Positions 36,791 through 45,749 are shown, numbered from the stretch's first letter. The stretch: 64,000 bases of DNA from Yinghuangia sp045039925 (GCA_045039925.1 CP108400.1:1984001-2048000), one strand, 5' to 3'. The notes: a model not told the origin generated them from the sequence alone. Made by a program: numbers and translations.

Positions 36791-37891
36791 ATGACAGCGC
36801 GCACATGCGGTGGCCGGACTCCCAGCGCCTTGGTGCTCGGGGCCGGGATCAGCGGACTGACCAGCGCACTGGCGTTGGTGGAACGGGGCTTCCGGGTCAC
36901 GATCGTGGCCGAGAGGGTGTCCCCGGACATCGTGTCGGCCGTGGCCGGGGCGCTCTGGGAGTGGCCCCCTGCGGTGTGCGGACAGCACGACGATGTACGG
37001 TCGTTGGAGCGGTCGAAGAGCTGGTGCGTCGAGTCCTACCGGGAGTTCACCAAGCTGGCTGCGATGCCTGACACCGGCGTGTTCGTGCGGCCCGCGGTCT
37101 TCTACTTGCGGCGGCCGCTGGAGCAGGACCCGCCGGAGCGCCGCAAGACCGAGGAAATGCGGGACCACGTAGAGGGGTTCCGGCATGACGCGGCGCTCGT
37201 CCGGGAGAACCTGGTGTCGCCGGAAGCGGGGGCGGTGGACGCGTACTCGTTCCGGGCCCCCACCATCGACACCGAGGCGTACCTTCAGTGGCTCCTCGAC
37301 CGGGTGCGCCGGGCGGGATGCGTGTTGGTGACCCGGCGCATCGGCGGATGCCTGAGCGAGCGGGCCCCGGAGCTGCGGGCCTCGTACGGTGCCGACGTCG
37401 TGGTGAACTGCTCGGGCCTGGGCGCCTTACGGCTCGCGGACGACAACTTGGTGTTCCCGCTGCGCGGCGCGCTGCTCCACGTCGTGAACGACGGCCGGCG
37501 CACGCCGCGCATCACCTCGGCCCACGCGATGGCGTACGAGGAGAGCCTCGGCCACCAGAACATGGTGTTCATCGTGCCCCGCGGGCGCGACACCCTGGTC
37601 CTCGGCGGCCTGGTCGAGGCCGGGGAATGGTCGACCGACCTGGGCTATGCGTACGCACCGTTCCGGCGCATGGTCGAGCGCTGCCAGGAGTTCCTGCCCG
37701 CACTGCGCGGCATCGTCCCGACGGCGCGCCCGATCCGGGTCGGCCTGCGCCCCGCGCGCAAGACGAACGTGCGCCTTGAGCCGGAGCCCGGGAACCGGGT
37801 CGTGCACAACTACGGGCACGGCGGGTCCGGCGTGACGCTGTCGTGGGGCTGCGCCCGCGAGGTGGCCGACCTCGCCGCCGAACTGGCTTGA
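36791..37891 (+). CDS. D-amino-acid oxidase-like FAD enzyme
   Basis: 366-residue flavoprotein of the DAAO family (oxidative deamination of D-amino acids). The N-terminal FAD-binding loop is LVLGAGISGLTSALAL (14-29; GAGISG). VSAVAGALWEWPP, NCSGLGALRL and the C-terminal VHNYGHGGSGVTLSWGCA follow, all hallmarks of DAAO. ATG 36791 is preferred to a GTG five codons earlier. It is convergent with the TetR gene 40 bp away. It may act on amino acids produced by the neighbouring catabolic genes, which is inference. The substrate is not predictable. Confidence 0.88.
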   Translation: MTARTCGGRTPSALVLGAGISGLTSALALVERGFRVTIVAERVSPDIVSAVAGALWEWPPAVCGQHDDVRSLERSKSWCVESYREFTKLAAMPDTGVFVRPAVFYLRRPLEQDPPERRKTEEMRDHVEGFRHDAALVRENLVSPEAGAVDAYSFRAPTIDTEAYLQWLLDRVRRAGCVLVTRRIGGCLSERAPELRASYGADVVVNCSGLGALRLADDNLVFPLRGALLHVVNDGRRTPRITSAHAMAYEESLGHQNMVFIVPRGRDTLVLGGLVEAGEWSTDLGYAYAPFRRMVERCQEFLPALRGIVPTARPIRVGLRPARKTNVRLEPEPGNRVVHNYGHGGSGVTLSWGCAREVADLAAELA

Positions 37892-37931
37892 ACTGCGGGC
37901 TGGTTGGCCCAATGTCCGCCTGACGTGACGG

Positions 37932-38516
37932 TCAGGGGCGGTCGACAGGCCCCAGTTCGAGGGCGAAGGCCGAACGGAGGAGGGCGCGGGCCCGGGCGAG
38001 CGGGAGCGAACCGGAGACCCAGCGTTCGCTGAGGCCTTCGACGAGGGCGGTGAGGCGTTCGGCGGCGTCGGCGGGGACGACGGCGGGATCGATGTCGCCG
38101 GTCTTCTGCCCGGCCCGGATCAGCTCGTCGGCGTCGGCGATCCACCCGGCGGTGGCCTCGCGCATCTGGCGGCCGAGCTCGGGGTCGAAGACGGCGCTGG
38201 CCCGGTACTCGCCCCAGGCGGTGCTGTTCTCCACGACGTGGGGTTCGTCCTGGAGTTCGCGGAGCAGCATCTCCTCCAGGTGGCCGCGCGGGTCGACGAC
38301 GGGGTCGATGGCGGAACTGGTGTACTGCTCGGCGCGCTCGTTGATGAACTCCCAGGTGCGCTGCATCAGGCCGGCCCGGTCGCCGAAGTGGTAGTAGACG
38401 AGGCCTATCGAGACGCCGGCCTCGGCCGCCAGCTCGTCCACGCGCAGGCCGCGGACGCCCCGACGGGCGATCATCCGGGCGGCGGCTTCCAGGATCTGCA
38501 CCTGACGACTCGACAC
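37932..38516 (-). CDS. TetR-family regulator 1 (paralogue of the 41177 gene)
   Basis: 194-residue repressor. The helix-turn-helix (about 10-55) reads EAAARMIARRGVRGL, ELAAEAGVSIGLVYYHF. The TetR at 41177 is almost identical there and similar throughout, including the effector-domain motif ENSTAWGE. GTG 38516 is chosen over the TTG at 38528 because GGGGG precedes it and the N-terminus then aligns exactly with the paralogue. A perfect palindrome TGACTGAATATTCAGTCA lies 37 bp upstream, so autoregulation is likely. The ligand is unknown; the deiminase cluster suggests a guanidino compound or polyamine. Confidence 0.88.
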   Translation of the reverse strand: MSSRQVQILEAAARMIARRGVRGLRVDELAAEAGVSIGLVYYHFGDRAGLMQRTWEFINERAEQYTSSAIDPVVDPRGHLEEMLLRELQDEPHVVENSTAWGEYRASAVFDPELGRQMREATAGWIADADELIRAGQKTGDIDPAVVPADAAERLTALVEGLSERWVSGSLPLARARALLRSAFALELGPVDRP

Positions 38517-38552
38517 ACTGGCCCCCAAGTGGGGCCTCCCGACCCCGTCGAC

Positions 38553-38570
38553 TGACTGAATATTCAGTCA
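38553..38570. promoter_or_regulatory. TetR operator A, TGACTGA-ATAT-TCAGTCA
   Basis: Perfect 18-bp palindrome in the promoter of TetR regulator 1. The same arms with a TTTT spacer occur at 41959-41976 before the deiminase/ABC operon. Confidence 0.75.
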
Positions 38571-38643
38571 TAGTAGCCGGTGGGGTCCGGCGCGGGGACC
38601 CGGGCGGGTCCGGGGTGGTGCGGGGAGGCGGGTCCCGAGCGGG

Positions 38644-39645
38644 CTACGTGGCCTGCGGGTGCGGCTCCGACTGCGATCGCGGGGGCGGCTCCGGCGGCGG
38701 CTCCGGATGCGACTGCGGATACGGCTCCGGGTGCGCCTCCGCGCGCTGTCCCGCGACGACGGTGCCGATGACGGCCACTGCCACGATCGCCTCCGCCCAC
38801 AGGAAGGCCGTGTAGTCGAGCAGCGTCCCGATCGGCGGGTTGCCCGGAGCCGCGTTGCGGAACGACGCGAGCGCGAACAGCGTGGCCGCCATCCAGCCGA
38901 GCGCGGGCCAGGTCAGCCCCTTGCGCCCGGTGATGAGGAAGCGCGCCCCGATGACGACGGCGATCGCGAGCGCCCACATCGCGGCCATCATGAAGACCGC
39001 GAAGATCAGCACGCTGTTGGAGCGCGCCACGTCGAGGACGAACACGGCGGTGTCACCGGCGGGTTCGGGATGCACGTCGGTGCTGAAGAGGGCGTCGTTG
39101 TCGGTCAGCGTCATCCGCACCGGCACCGGCCGCCCGTCGAACAGGGCGCTGAACTCCAGGTCGGTGTCGTACGCGTCGAAGGGGTAGTCGGTGACCGCTC
39201 CCCCGCCGAGGGCGACCGGTACGTCCGTGGTGGCAATGCGGGTGTGCGCGGGGTGGTTCAGGTCCTGGCGTACCGACGCCGACGTCAGGATGGCCAGGTC
39301 GCCCGCCGGCGCGAGCCCGTCCGGGTCGGCCAGCCGGCCGCGCGGCGTGACCAGCACGCGCAGGCTCAGCTCGCGGGCCGCGGCGTCGACACGCTGGACC
39401 GAGGCGGCGATGTCCACGCGGTCGGGCGCCGTCGAGCCGGTGGCGTGGCGGGCGTCCTGGGCCGCGCGTTCGCCGAATTGCAGCCAGGCGCCGAGTCCCG
39501 CGGCCGCGAGTACGGCGACGATGACGGCCGCGGTGACGGCGGCCGGACCGCGGAGCCGGCGGCGTCGCGGTCCCGGTTCGGCGCCGGACGGCCCCGTCCC
39601 GCCCGGCTCCCCGCCTGGCATCCCATCCGGCCGCTTGCCTCGCAT
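38644..39645 (-). CDS. DUF4436-type membrane protein
   Basis: 333-residue protein. One N-terminal membrane anchor (about 36-56, AAVTAAVIVAVLAAAGLGAW) is followed by a beta-rich extracytoplasmic domain with YPFDAYDTDLEFSALFDG and three C-terminal membrane spans (about 205-310). The tail is Pro/Glu/His-rich. The pattern YPFDxYD plus the WALAIAV and NPPIGTLLDY membrane segments matches actinobacterial DUF4436 proteins, whose function is unknown. It starts 21 bp after the first deiminase gene on the same strand, so the two are probably one transcript. Confidence 0.75.
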   Translation of the reverse strand: MRGKRPDGMPGGEPGGTGPSGAEPGPRRRRLRGPAAVTAAVIVAVLAAAGLGAWLQFGERAAQDARHATGSTAPDRVDIAASVQRVDAAARELSLRVLVTPRGRLADPDGLAPAGDLAILTSASVRQDLNHPAHTRIATTDVPVALGGGAVTDYPFDAYDTDLEFSALFDGRPVPVRMTLTDNDALFSTDVHPEPAGDTAVFVLDVARSNSVLIFAVFMMAAMWALAIAVVIGARFLITGRKGLTWPALGWMAATLFALASFRNAAPGNPPIGTLLDYTAFLWAEAIVAVAVIGTVVAGQRAEAHPEPYPQSHPEPPPEPPPRSQSEPHPQAT

Positions 39646-39666
39646 CCGCGTCCCGCCCCCGCCGCG

Positions 39667-40881
39667 TCAGCCCTGCGCCGCGGGAACGGGCATGTCGTGC
39701 GTGGCGCAGTGGATGCCGCCGCCCCCCGCGGCGATGGCGTCGATCTGCAACGGCACGATCCGGCGCCCCGGGAAGTGCTCGGCGAGGATCCCGCGCGCCC
39801 GGTCGTCGGCCTGGGTGTCGCCGAACTCCGGCATGAAGACGGCGCCGTTGGCGACGTAGAAGTTCGCGTACGTCGACACGAACGAGTCCCCGGTCCCGGT
39901 GATCTCGTCCGGGTCCGGCTGCGGGAGGTCGACGACCCGCAGCGGCCTGCCCCGCGCGTCCACCGCGGTCTCGAGGACGCCCCGTGCCTGGTCCGCGGCC
40001 CGCGACCACGAGTCGGGCGGCGAGCCGGGAAACGCCTGGTCGAGCAGGACGACACCGGGCGCGGTGAAGCGTACGAGGCTGTCCACGTGCGCATCCGTGA
40101 TGTCCTCGCCGCGCACCCCCGCGAACCAGATGACCTGGCCGACCCCGAGCGTCCGCTTGAGCTCGTCCTCGATCTGCTGCCGGGACTTGCCGGGATTGCG
40201 GTTGTCGTTGACCACCGAACTCTCGGTCACCAGCAGGGTGCCCTGCCCGTCGGTCTCGAACGACCCGCCCTCGGCGACCAGCGGCGCCACCACCCGCGGG
40301 ATCCGGTAGCGCTCCAGCAGCAGGCGGCCCACCTGCGCGTCGTCGGCGTGCGCCTGCTTGTCGCCCCAGCCGTTGAAGTTGAAGTCGATGCCCGTGACGA
40401 CGCCGCCGTCGAGCACGAACACCGGGACGGTGTCCCGCGCCCACAGGTCGTCGACGGGCAACGGGATCACCTCGACCTGCGACCCGACCGCGGCGCGCGC
40501 CACGTCCTCCTGCCCGGGGCGCGCCATCATCACGACGGGCTCGAACTCCGCGACGGCCCGGGCGATCCGGGCGAGGTCCGCCCGCACCGCCGGCAGGTCC
40601 TCGCCCCAGATGCCGTCCGAGGACGGCCAGGACATGAACGTACGCTCGTGCCGGCTCCACTCCGCGTCGAACACCCGCGGGCCGGCGGACGGGGACGCGG
40701 CGGCCTGCGTACTGCCACCGCCGCCGGGCGACGGCGTGCCGGACATCGGCTCCCCTGCCCCCGAGTCCCCCGACTCCCCGCACGCGGCGGTGCCGAGCAG
40801 CAGCGCGCCGAGGCCGGCCGCCGACCTCAGGACGTCGCGGCGCGGCACGGGAGCTGGGGACGGTGACGGGGACGGGGGCAC
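39667..40881 (-). CDS. Exported agmatine/peptidylarginine deiminase 1 (Tat lipoprotein)
   Basis: 404-residue PF04371-type deiminase, which hydrolyses a guanidino group to a ureido group plus ammonia. GTG 40881 has GAGGAG seven bases upstream; the longer frames are rejected. The signal is PRRDVLRSAAGLGALLLGTAAC, a twin-arginine motif with a lipobox, so a surface lipoprotein is predicted. Active-site motifs are VDDLWARDTVPVF, EGGSFETDG, DITDAHVDSLVRF and the catalytic Cys in GGGGIHCATH near the C-terminus. It is closely similar to the 43432 gene, which points to duplication. It is transcribed away from TetR regulator 2 and together with the DUF4436 gene. The exact substrate (agmatine or an arginine residue) is unproven. 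Confidence 0.88.
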   Translation of the reverse strand: MPPSPSPSPAPVPRRDVLRSAAGLGALLLGTAACGESGDSGAGEPMSGTPSPGGGGSTQAAASPSAGPRVFDAEWSRHERTFMSWPSSDGIWGEDLPAVRADLARIARAVAEFEPVVMMARPGQEDVARAAVGSQVEVIPLPVDDLWARDTVPVFVLDGGVVTGIDFNFNGWGDKQAHADDAQVGRLLLERYRIPRVVAPLVAEGGSFETDGQGTLLVTESSVVNDNRNPGKSRQQIEDELKRTLGVGQVIWFAGVRGEDITDAHVDSLVRFTAPGVVLLDQAFPGSPPDSWSRAADQARGVLETAVDARGRPLRVVDLPQPDPDEITGTGDSFVSTYANFYVANGAVFMPEFGDTQADDRARGILAEHFPGRRIVPLQIDAIAAGGGGIHCATHDMPVPAAQG

Positions 40882-40890
40882 GACGCGGCT

Positions 40891-40930
40891 CCTCGAACGG
40901 TCTCGAACGGTCTCGAACGGTCTCGAACGG
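40891..40930. repeat. Four tandem copies of a 10-bp unit
   Basis: Unit [C/T]CTCGAACGG repeated four times without interruption, directly upstream of and touching the ribosome-binding site of deiminase 1 (leftward). A 10-bp period equals about one helical turn, so a regulator could bind all copies on one DNA face. Confidence 0.8.
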
Positions 40931-41176
40931 CTGGGCACCTGACTGTTCATATACCTGCAAAACGGTACGAAATGCAGGCCCTCGCGCGGATCATGGCACA
41001 GCGGCCCGGAAATCGTCCGCGGCGCGTCAGTGCGGCACCGAATCGGCCGGGGACGTCCGCCGCATGGGCGCAGCGCCCGGACCGGCGCGCACGCGAACCC
41101 GCACGGCAAGTCCGGGCGCCCGCGCAGCGGGTGGGGCGCCCCGGCCGGAACCGGGACGGAAGGTAGGGTTCACCCC

Positions 41177-41755
41177 GTGGCCGACCGTCGTACCGTGATC
41201 ATGGAAGCCGCCGCGCGGCTCATCGCCCGCCGGGGCGTCCGAGGCCTTCGCATCGAGGAGTTGGCCGCCGAGGCCGAGGTCTCGAACGGGCTGATCTACT
41301 ACCACTTCAAGGACCGCGCCGGAGTGCTGCGCGCGACGCTGGAGTTCATCAACGACCGCGCCGAGCGCTACACCCGCGACCACGTGGCGGCCGAGCATCT
41401 GTCCGACCCGCGCACGGTGTTGGAGCAGACCCTGCTGCTGGAGTTCCAGGACACCGCCGAGGTGCGCGAGAACAGCACCGCGTGGGGTGAGCTGCGCGCC
41501 AGCGCGATGTTCGACGACCTGCTGCGCGCGGACCTGGCCGAGGCCACGAAGGTGTGGGACCAAGAGGTCGCCGAGCTGGTCGCCGACGTCGTACCGGCGC
41601 TCACGTCCGCCACCGCACTGGCCACCGCCCAGCGACTCACCACGCTGCTCGAAGGGCTGAGCGGCCGCTGGCTGAGCGGCGGCCTGACGGTCGACCGGGC
41701 CCGCGAGCTGATACTGGCGGCGATCGACGTGGAGCTCACGCAGCTGGCCGGGTAG
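41177..41755 (+). CDS. TetR-family regulator 2
   Basis: 192-residue repressor. The helix-turn-helix IEELAAEAEVSNGLIYYHF is nearly identical to that of the 37932 regulator, so the two should recognise the same DNA. The effector domain differs more. The GTG start is weakly supported (GGTAGGG). It is divergent from deiminase 1 and 204 bp before the operator at 41959. Its position between deiminase genes makes it the best candidate for controlling them. Confidence 0.87.
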   Translation: MADRRTVIMEAAARLIARRGVRGLRIEELAAEAEVSNGLIYYHFKDRAGVLRATLEFINDRAERYTRDHVAAEHLSDPRTVLEQTLLLEFQDTAEVRENSTAWGELRASAMFDDLLRADLAEATKVWDQEVAELVADVVPALTSATALATAQRLTTLLEGLSGRWLSGGLTVDRARELILAAIDVELTQLAG

Positions 41756-41958
41756 CTCGGCCCGCCCCGGCCGCGTAGCCGGCGCCACCCGTCCCGGCCA
41801 GGGCAGGCCGACCCGTCCCGGCCGGGCAGCCTGGCCCGTCGGGACGGACACGCGAGCCCGAAAACGGGCGATCTGCGCATCTCGACCGGCGTCACCCGGC
41901 GCGGCCCCACTCGGCTTCCCTCCGTGTTTCCCTCCGCGTCGATTCCCGTCCGCAGTAT

Positions 41959-41976
41959 TGACTGATTTTTCAGTCA
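41959..41976. promoter_or_regulatory. TetR operator B, TGACTGA-TTTT-TCAGTCA
   Basis: Same seven-base arms and four-base spacer length as operator A. It lies 223 bp upstream of deiminase 2, the first gene of a run of eight same-strand genes. The long leader suggests the promoter lies here. Confidence 0.72.
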
Positions 41977-42199
41977 GTGCCAAAGTGTGGACACCGCCGC
42001 ACCGGCCCACCCCCGCAGAGACCGCTTTCCAGGCGGCCCGCGGACCCGGGGACCGGATCGGCCGGATCGGCCAGGCCAGGCCGGCCGTCGGCAGCACCGG
42101 GTGACGTGAGCCCGGACGCCCGGCGGCCTGATGCGTGCAGCCCCCGTCCCACCCGCGCCGCCGAGGTGGCGGAGCGAAACCCGATTGGGAGAGTCAGCC

Positions 42200-43360
42200 A
42201 TGCATGGAGCGCACCGCAGAAATCCGTCGGACGCCCGCGACCCCGCCGACGCAGGCCCCTCGCGCCGCAGCGTGCTCGGCGCGGCGGTGGCCGGCGCGGC
42301 CGGCCTCGCCGTGGGCGGGCAACTCGCGTGGTCCGCGTCGGCAAGCGCCGCCGCCCCGACCCTCCGCGTCCCCTGCGACGACGTCCCGCACGTCCGCACC
42401 TGGATGGCCTGGCCGACCCGGAGCTCCATCTGGGGCCGGCTGCTGAGCGGCATCCAGGACGACATCGCGCTGATCGCCCGGACCATCGCGCGCTACGAGC
42501 CCGTGGTCATGTGCGCCCCCGACGCGAGCAGCGCCACCGCCGCCCGGGCCAAGTGCGGCTCCGGGGTCACCGTGATCAGCTCCATCCCCGTCGACGACCT
42601 GTGGGCGCGGGACACCGCACCGGTCTTCCGCACCGACGGCCAGGGCGGCCGGGACGCGGTCGGACTCGGCTTCAACGGCTGGGGCAACAAGCAGACGCAC
42701 GCCAAGGACGCCCTGGTGGCCTCCCGGATCGCGGCGTACACCGGCCTCTCGTTCAGCCGCGCCGGCTTCGTGGGCGAGGGCGGCGCCATCGAGGCCGACG
42801 GCGACGGCACGGTCATGGCGACCGAGAGCAGCCTGGTCAACAACAACCGCAACCGCGGCAAGACCAAGGCGCAGATCGAGGCGGCGGTGCTGGCGGCGTA
42901 CGGCGCGAGCAAGATGCTCTGGGTGCCCGGCGTGAAGGGCCAGGACATCACCGACGACCACATCGACGCCACGTCGCGGTTCATCCGCCCCGGCGTCGTG
43001 ATGGTCCAGGTGCCCCCGGCGAACCGCACCGACATCTGGGCCCGGGACGCCCGCCAGCAACTCGCGATCCTGTCCGCGGCCACCGACGCCAAGGGCCGCC
43101 GCCTCCAGGTGATCCGCATCAACGGCCCGGACCGACTGCGTTCGGACAGCCCGGACTTCGTGGACTCGTACGTCAACTTCCACGTCACCAACAGCACCGT
43201 GGTGATGTCCCAGTTCGGGGACACCGTCAAGGACGAGGCCGCGCGCCAGGTCGTCGCCGGGGCGTACCCCGGCCGCCAGGTCATCCAGCTCAACACCGAC
43301 CGCATCGGCGAGGGCGGCGGCGGGATCCACTGCACGACCATGCAGGAGCCGACGCCCTAG
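42200..43360 (+). CDS. Exported agmatine/peptidylarginine deiminase 2 (Tat substrate)
   Basis: 386-residue PF04371-type deiminase. ATG 42200 has GGGAGA seven bases upstream. The twin-arginine signal is SRRSVLGAAVAGAAGLAVGG, ending near SASAAA. No lipobox Cys is present, so a soluble secreted form is likely. Motifs: VDDLWARDTAPVF, EGGAIEADG, DITDDHIDATSRF (usual DAHVD replaced by DDHID) and GGGGIHCTTM with the catalytic Cys. It is the most divergent of the three exported copies. It follows operator B and begins the putative operon with two further deiminases and an ABC importer. Confidence 0.87.
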   Translation: MHGAHRRNPSDARDPADAGPSRRSVLGAAVAGAAGLAVGGQLAWSASASAAAPTLRVPCDDVPHVRTWMAWPTRSSIWGRLLSGIQDDIALIARTIARYEPVVMCAPDASSATAARAKCGSGVTVISSIPVDDLWARDTAPVFRTDGQGGRDAVGLGFNGWGNKQTHAKDALVASRIAAYTGLSFSRAGFVGEGGAIEADGDGTVMATESSLVNNNRNRGKTKAQIEAAVLAAYGASKMLWVPGVKGQDITDDHIDATSRFIRPGVVMVQVPPANRTDIWARDARQQLAILSAATDAKGRRLQVIRINGPDRLRSDSPDFVDSYVNFHVTNSTVVMSQFGDTVKDEAARQVVAGAYPGRQVIQLNTDRIGEGGGGIHCTTMQEPTP

Positions 43361-43431
43361 CCGCCGAGCCCCGGGCCCGTCCCAGTCAGTGCGATTCAGT
43401 CCAACTGCGCTACCGCCCCACGGAGTTCCAC

Positions 43432-44622
43432 GTGCCTGCTGTCCCCATGTCCCGCCGTACGATGCTGCGCGGCCTGCTCGGCGCCGGAGCCGTCGCCCTC
43501 GGCACCGCCGCCTGCACGTCCGCGGATCCCGCCTCGAACGCACCCGGTAAGGGAGCCGTATCAGGTGACCCGGGCGGCGGCCCGCACGCCAAGAACAGCC
43601 CGGCCGCCGCACGGAGGTTCGGCGCGGAGTGGGACCGGCACGAGCGCACCTTCATGTCGTGGCCCGCGTCAACCGGCATATGGGGCCCCGACCTTGGCGC
43701 GATCCGCCAGGACATCGCCCGACTGGCGCGTGCCGTGGCGGAGTTCGAACCGGTCGTCCTCCTGGCCACGCCCGGCCAGGAGGACGCCGCGCAACGCGCT
43801 TGCGGCGCACAGGTCGAGGTGATCCCGCTCGCCGTCGACGACCTGTGGGCGCGCGACACCGTCGCCGTGTTCGTCGAGGAGGGCGGCCGACTCGCGGGCG
43901 TCGACCTCAACTTCAACGGCTGGGGCGGAAAGCAGCGGCACGCGAATGACGCCAAGGTCGCACGCACCGTGCTGACCCGGTACGGCGTACCCCGCCTGGA
44001 AACGTCGCTCGTGGCCGAAGGCGGCTCCTTCGAAACCGACGGAGCCGGCACCCTCATGGTCACCGAGAGCTCCGTCGTCAACGACAACCGGAACCGGGGC
44101 AAGTCGCGCGACGAGATCGAGGCCGAGCTCATGCGCGCGCTGGGCGTCACCAAGGTCGTCTGGTTCACGGGCGTACGCGGCGAGGACATCACCGACGCCC
44201 ACGTGGACAGCCTGGTCCGGTTCACCGAGCCCGGCGTGGTCCTGCTCGACACGGCGTTCCCCGGCTATCCCGCGGACTCGTGGTCACGTTCGTCCGACCA
44301 GGCGCGGGCGGTCCTCAAGGACGCCGTCGACGCCCGCGGCAAGCGCTTCGAGGTGGTCGACCTGCCGCAGCCCGACCCGGAGGAGATCACCGGCACCGGC
44401 GACTCGTTCGTGTCGACGTACGCCAACTTCTACGTCGCCAACGACTCCGTCTTCATGCCCGAGTTCGGCGACGCCAAGGCCGACGACCGGGCCCGCGGCA
44501 TCCTCCGCGAGCACTTCCCGTCCCGCGAGGTCGTCCCGGTCCCGATCGACGCCATCGCCTCGGGCGGCGGAGGCATCCACTGCGCGACCCACGACATGCC
44601 CGCCCGACCCGCGAACGGCTGA
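43432..44622 (+). CDS. Exported agmatine/peptidylarginine deiminase 3 (Tat lipoprotein)
   Basis: 396-residue deiminase. GTG 43432 has CGGAG six bases upstream; an ATG at 43447 is the alternative. The signal is SRRTMLRGLLGAGAVALGTAAC, twin-arginine plus lipobox. Active-site motifs VDDLWARDTVAVF, EGGSFETDG, DITDAHVDSLVRF and GGGGIHCATHDMP match deiminase 1 almost word for word, so the two are recent duplicates now placed on either side of the TetR gene. It sits 71 bp after deiminase 2. Confidence 0.88.
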   Translation: MPAVPMSRRTMLRGLLGAGAVALGTAACTSADPASNAPGKGAVSGDPGGGPHAKNSPAAARRFGAEWDRHERTFMSWPASTGIWGPDLGAIRQDIARLARAVAEFEPVVLLATPGQEDAAQRACGAQVEVIPLAVDDLWARDTVAVFVEEGGRLAGVDLNFNGWGGKQRHANDAKVARTVLTRYGVPRLETSLVAEGGSFETDGAGTLMVTESSVVNDNRNRGKSRDEIEAELMRALGVTKVVWFTGVRGEDITDAHVDSLVRFTEPGVVLLDTAFPGYPADSWSRSSDQARAVLKDAVDARGKRFEVVDLPQPDPEEITGTGDSFVSTYANFYVANDSVFMPEFGDAKADDRARGILREHFPSREVVPVPIDAIASGGGGIHCATHDMPARPANG

Positions 44623-44729
44623 CCCGCCGCACGTCTTCCGCTATTCGTGCCGATCACGACCAGCACCACCAACACGACCAGCCCTACCAGCACCACCAGC
44701 ACCCCGACCCGAACCTGGGAGAGAAGCAC

Positions 44730-45749
44730 ATGACCTACCGCATGCCGGCCGAGTGGACCGAGCACGAGCGCTGCCTGATGGCCTGGCCGACCCGCGCCGA
44801 CCTGTGGGGCCCGGTGTTCGCCGAGGCGAAGCGCGAGTACGCCGAAGTCGCACGCGCCATCGCCCAGTTCGAGCCCGTCACGATGGTCGCCCTGCCCGGC
44901 TCCGGCGCCGAGGCCCGCGAGCTCTGCGGCGATCGCGTCGAGGTCGTCGAACTCCCCCTCGACGACTCGTGGTTCCGTGACTCCGGGCCGATCTACGTGG
45001 TCGGCGAGGACGGTTCCCGCGCGGGCGTCGACTTCCGCTTCAACGCCTGGGGCGGCAAGCACCACCCCTGGGACGCCGACGACCGGATCAGCGCCCTGCT
45101 GATCGAGCGCCTCGGCGACGTGCGCATCGGCTCGGACCTGATCCTCGAAGGCGGTTCGATCACCGTCGACGGCGAGGGCACGCTGATCACCACCGAGCAG
45201 TGCCTGCTGCACCCCAACCGCAACCCGGGGCTCACCCGCGACGAGATCGAGGCCGAGCTCAAGGCCAAGCTCGGCGTCACCAAGGTCATCTGGCTGCCGT
45301 ACGGCGGACTCCTCGACACCGAGACCGACGGACACGTCGACGGCGTCTGCGCGTTCGCCGCCCCCGGCAAGGTCGTCGTGCAGCTGCCCGCCGACCCCGA
45401 GCACCCCGACTACGCCCGCATGCGCGCCAACCGCGCCGTGCTGGCGGCGACTCCGGACGCGCGCGGTCGCACGCTCGAAATCGTCGAGGTCACCCAGGCG
45501 GCGTTCGTCGAGGCCGGCGGTGTGGAGGTCGAGGTCGGCTACCTCAACTTCTACGTCGCCAACGGCGGCGTGGTCGTGCCGGTCGCCGACCACCCCGAGG
45601 ACGCGGCGGCACTCGACGTGATCCAGGGCGCCTTCCCGGACCGCAAGGTCGTGGGCGTCCCGACCCGCGTCGTCGCCTTCGGCGGCGGCGGCATCCACTG
45701 CATCACGCAGCAGGTCCCCGCAGTTCGAACCCCCGCCCAGAACAGCTGA
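44730..45749 (+). CDS. aguA: Cytosolic agmatine deiminase
   Basis: 339-residue PF04371 enzyme without a signal peptide, the classic agmatine deiminase form (agmatine to N-carbamoylputrescine plus ammonia). Motifs: PLDDSWFRDSGPIYV, LEGGSITVDGEG, ETDGHVDGVCAF and FGGGGIHCITQQVP with the catalytic Cys near residue 325. ATG 44730 follows GGGAGAG. SWFRDSGP is the agmatine-deiminase version of the loop, unlike LWARDT in the exported copies. No N-carbamoylputrescine amidohydrolase gene is visible in the window, so the next step must be encoded elsewhere. Confidence 0.88.
   Translation: MTYRMPAEWTEHERCLMAWPTRADLWGPVFAEAKREYAEVARAIAQFEPVTMVALPGSGAEARELCGDRVEVVELPLDDSWFRDSGPIYVVGEDGSRAGVDFRFNAWGGKHHPWDADDRISALLIERLGDVRIGSDLILEGGSITVDGEGTLITTEQCLLHPNRNPGLTRDEIEAELKAKLGVTKVIWLPYGGLLDTETDGHVDGVCAFAAPGKVVVQLPADPEHPDYARMRANRAVLAATPDARGRTLEIVEVTQAAFVEAGGVEVEVGYLNFYVANGGVVVPVADHPEDAAALDVIQGAFPDRKVVGVPTRVVAFGGGGIHCITQQVPAVRTPAQNS

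Noticed and set aside
40882..40950. Phase variation of deiminase 1 by the 10-bp repeats within its reading frame
   Set aside because: The repeats would be coding only if translation began at 40950, which lacks a ribosome-binding site; the GTG with GAGGAG lies downstream of the repeats.
43381..43403. Third copy of the shared TetR operator before deiminase 3
   Set aside because: Only one half resembles TCAGTCA; the other arm does not match at the required spacing.
41977..43431. Fusion of 485 extra residues to the N-terminus of deiminase 3
   Set aside because: It would overlap deiminase 2 in another frame; the GTG at 43432 has a ribosome-binding site and opens a Tat lipoprotein signal.
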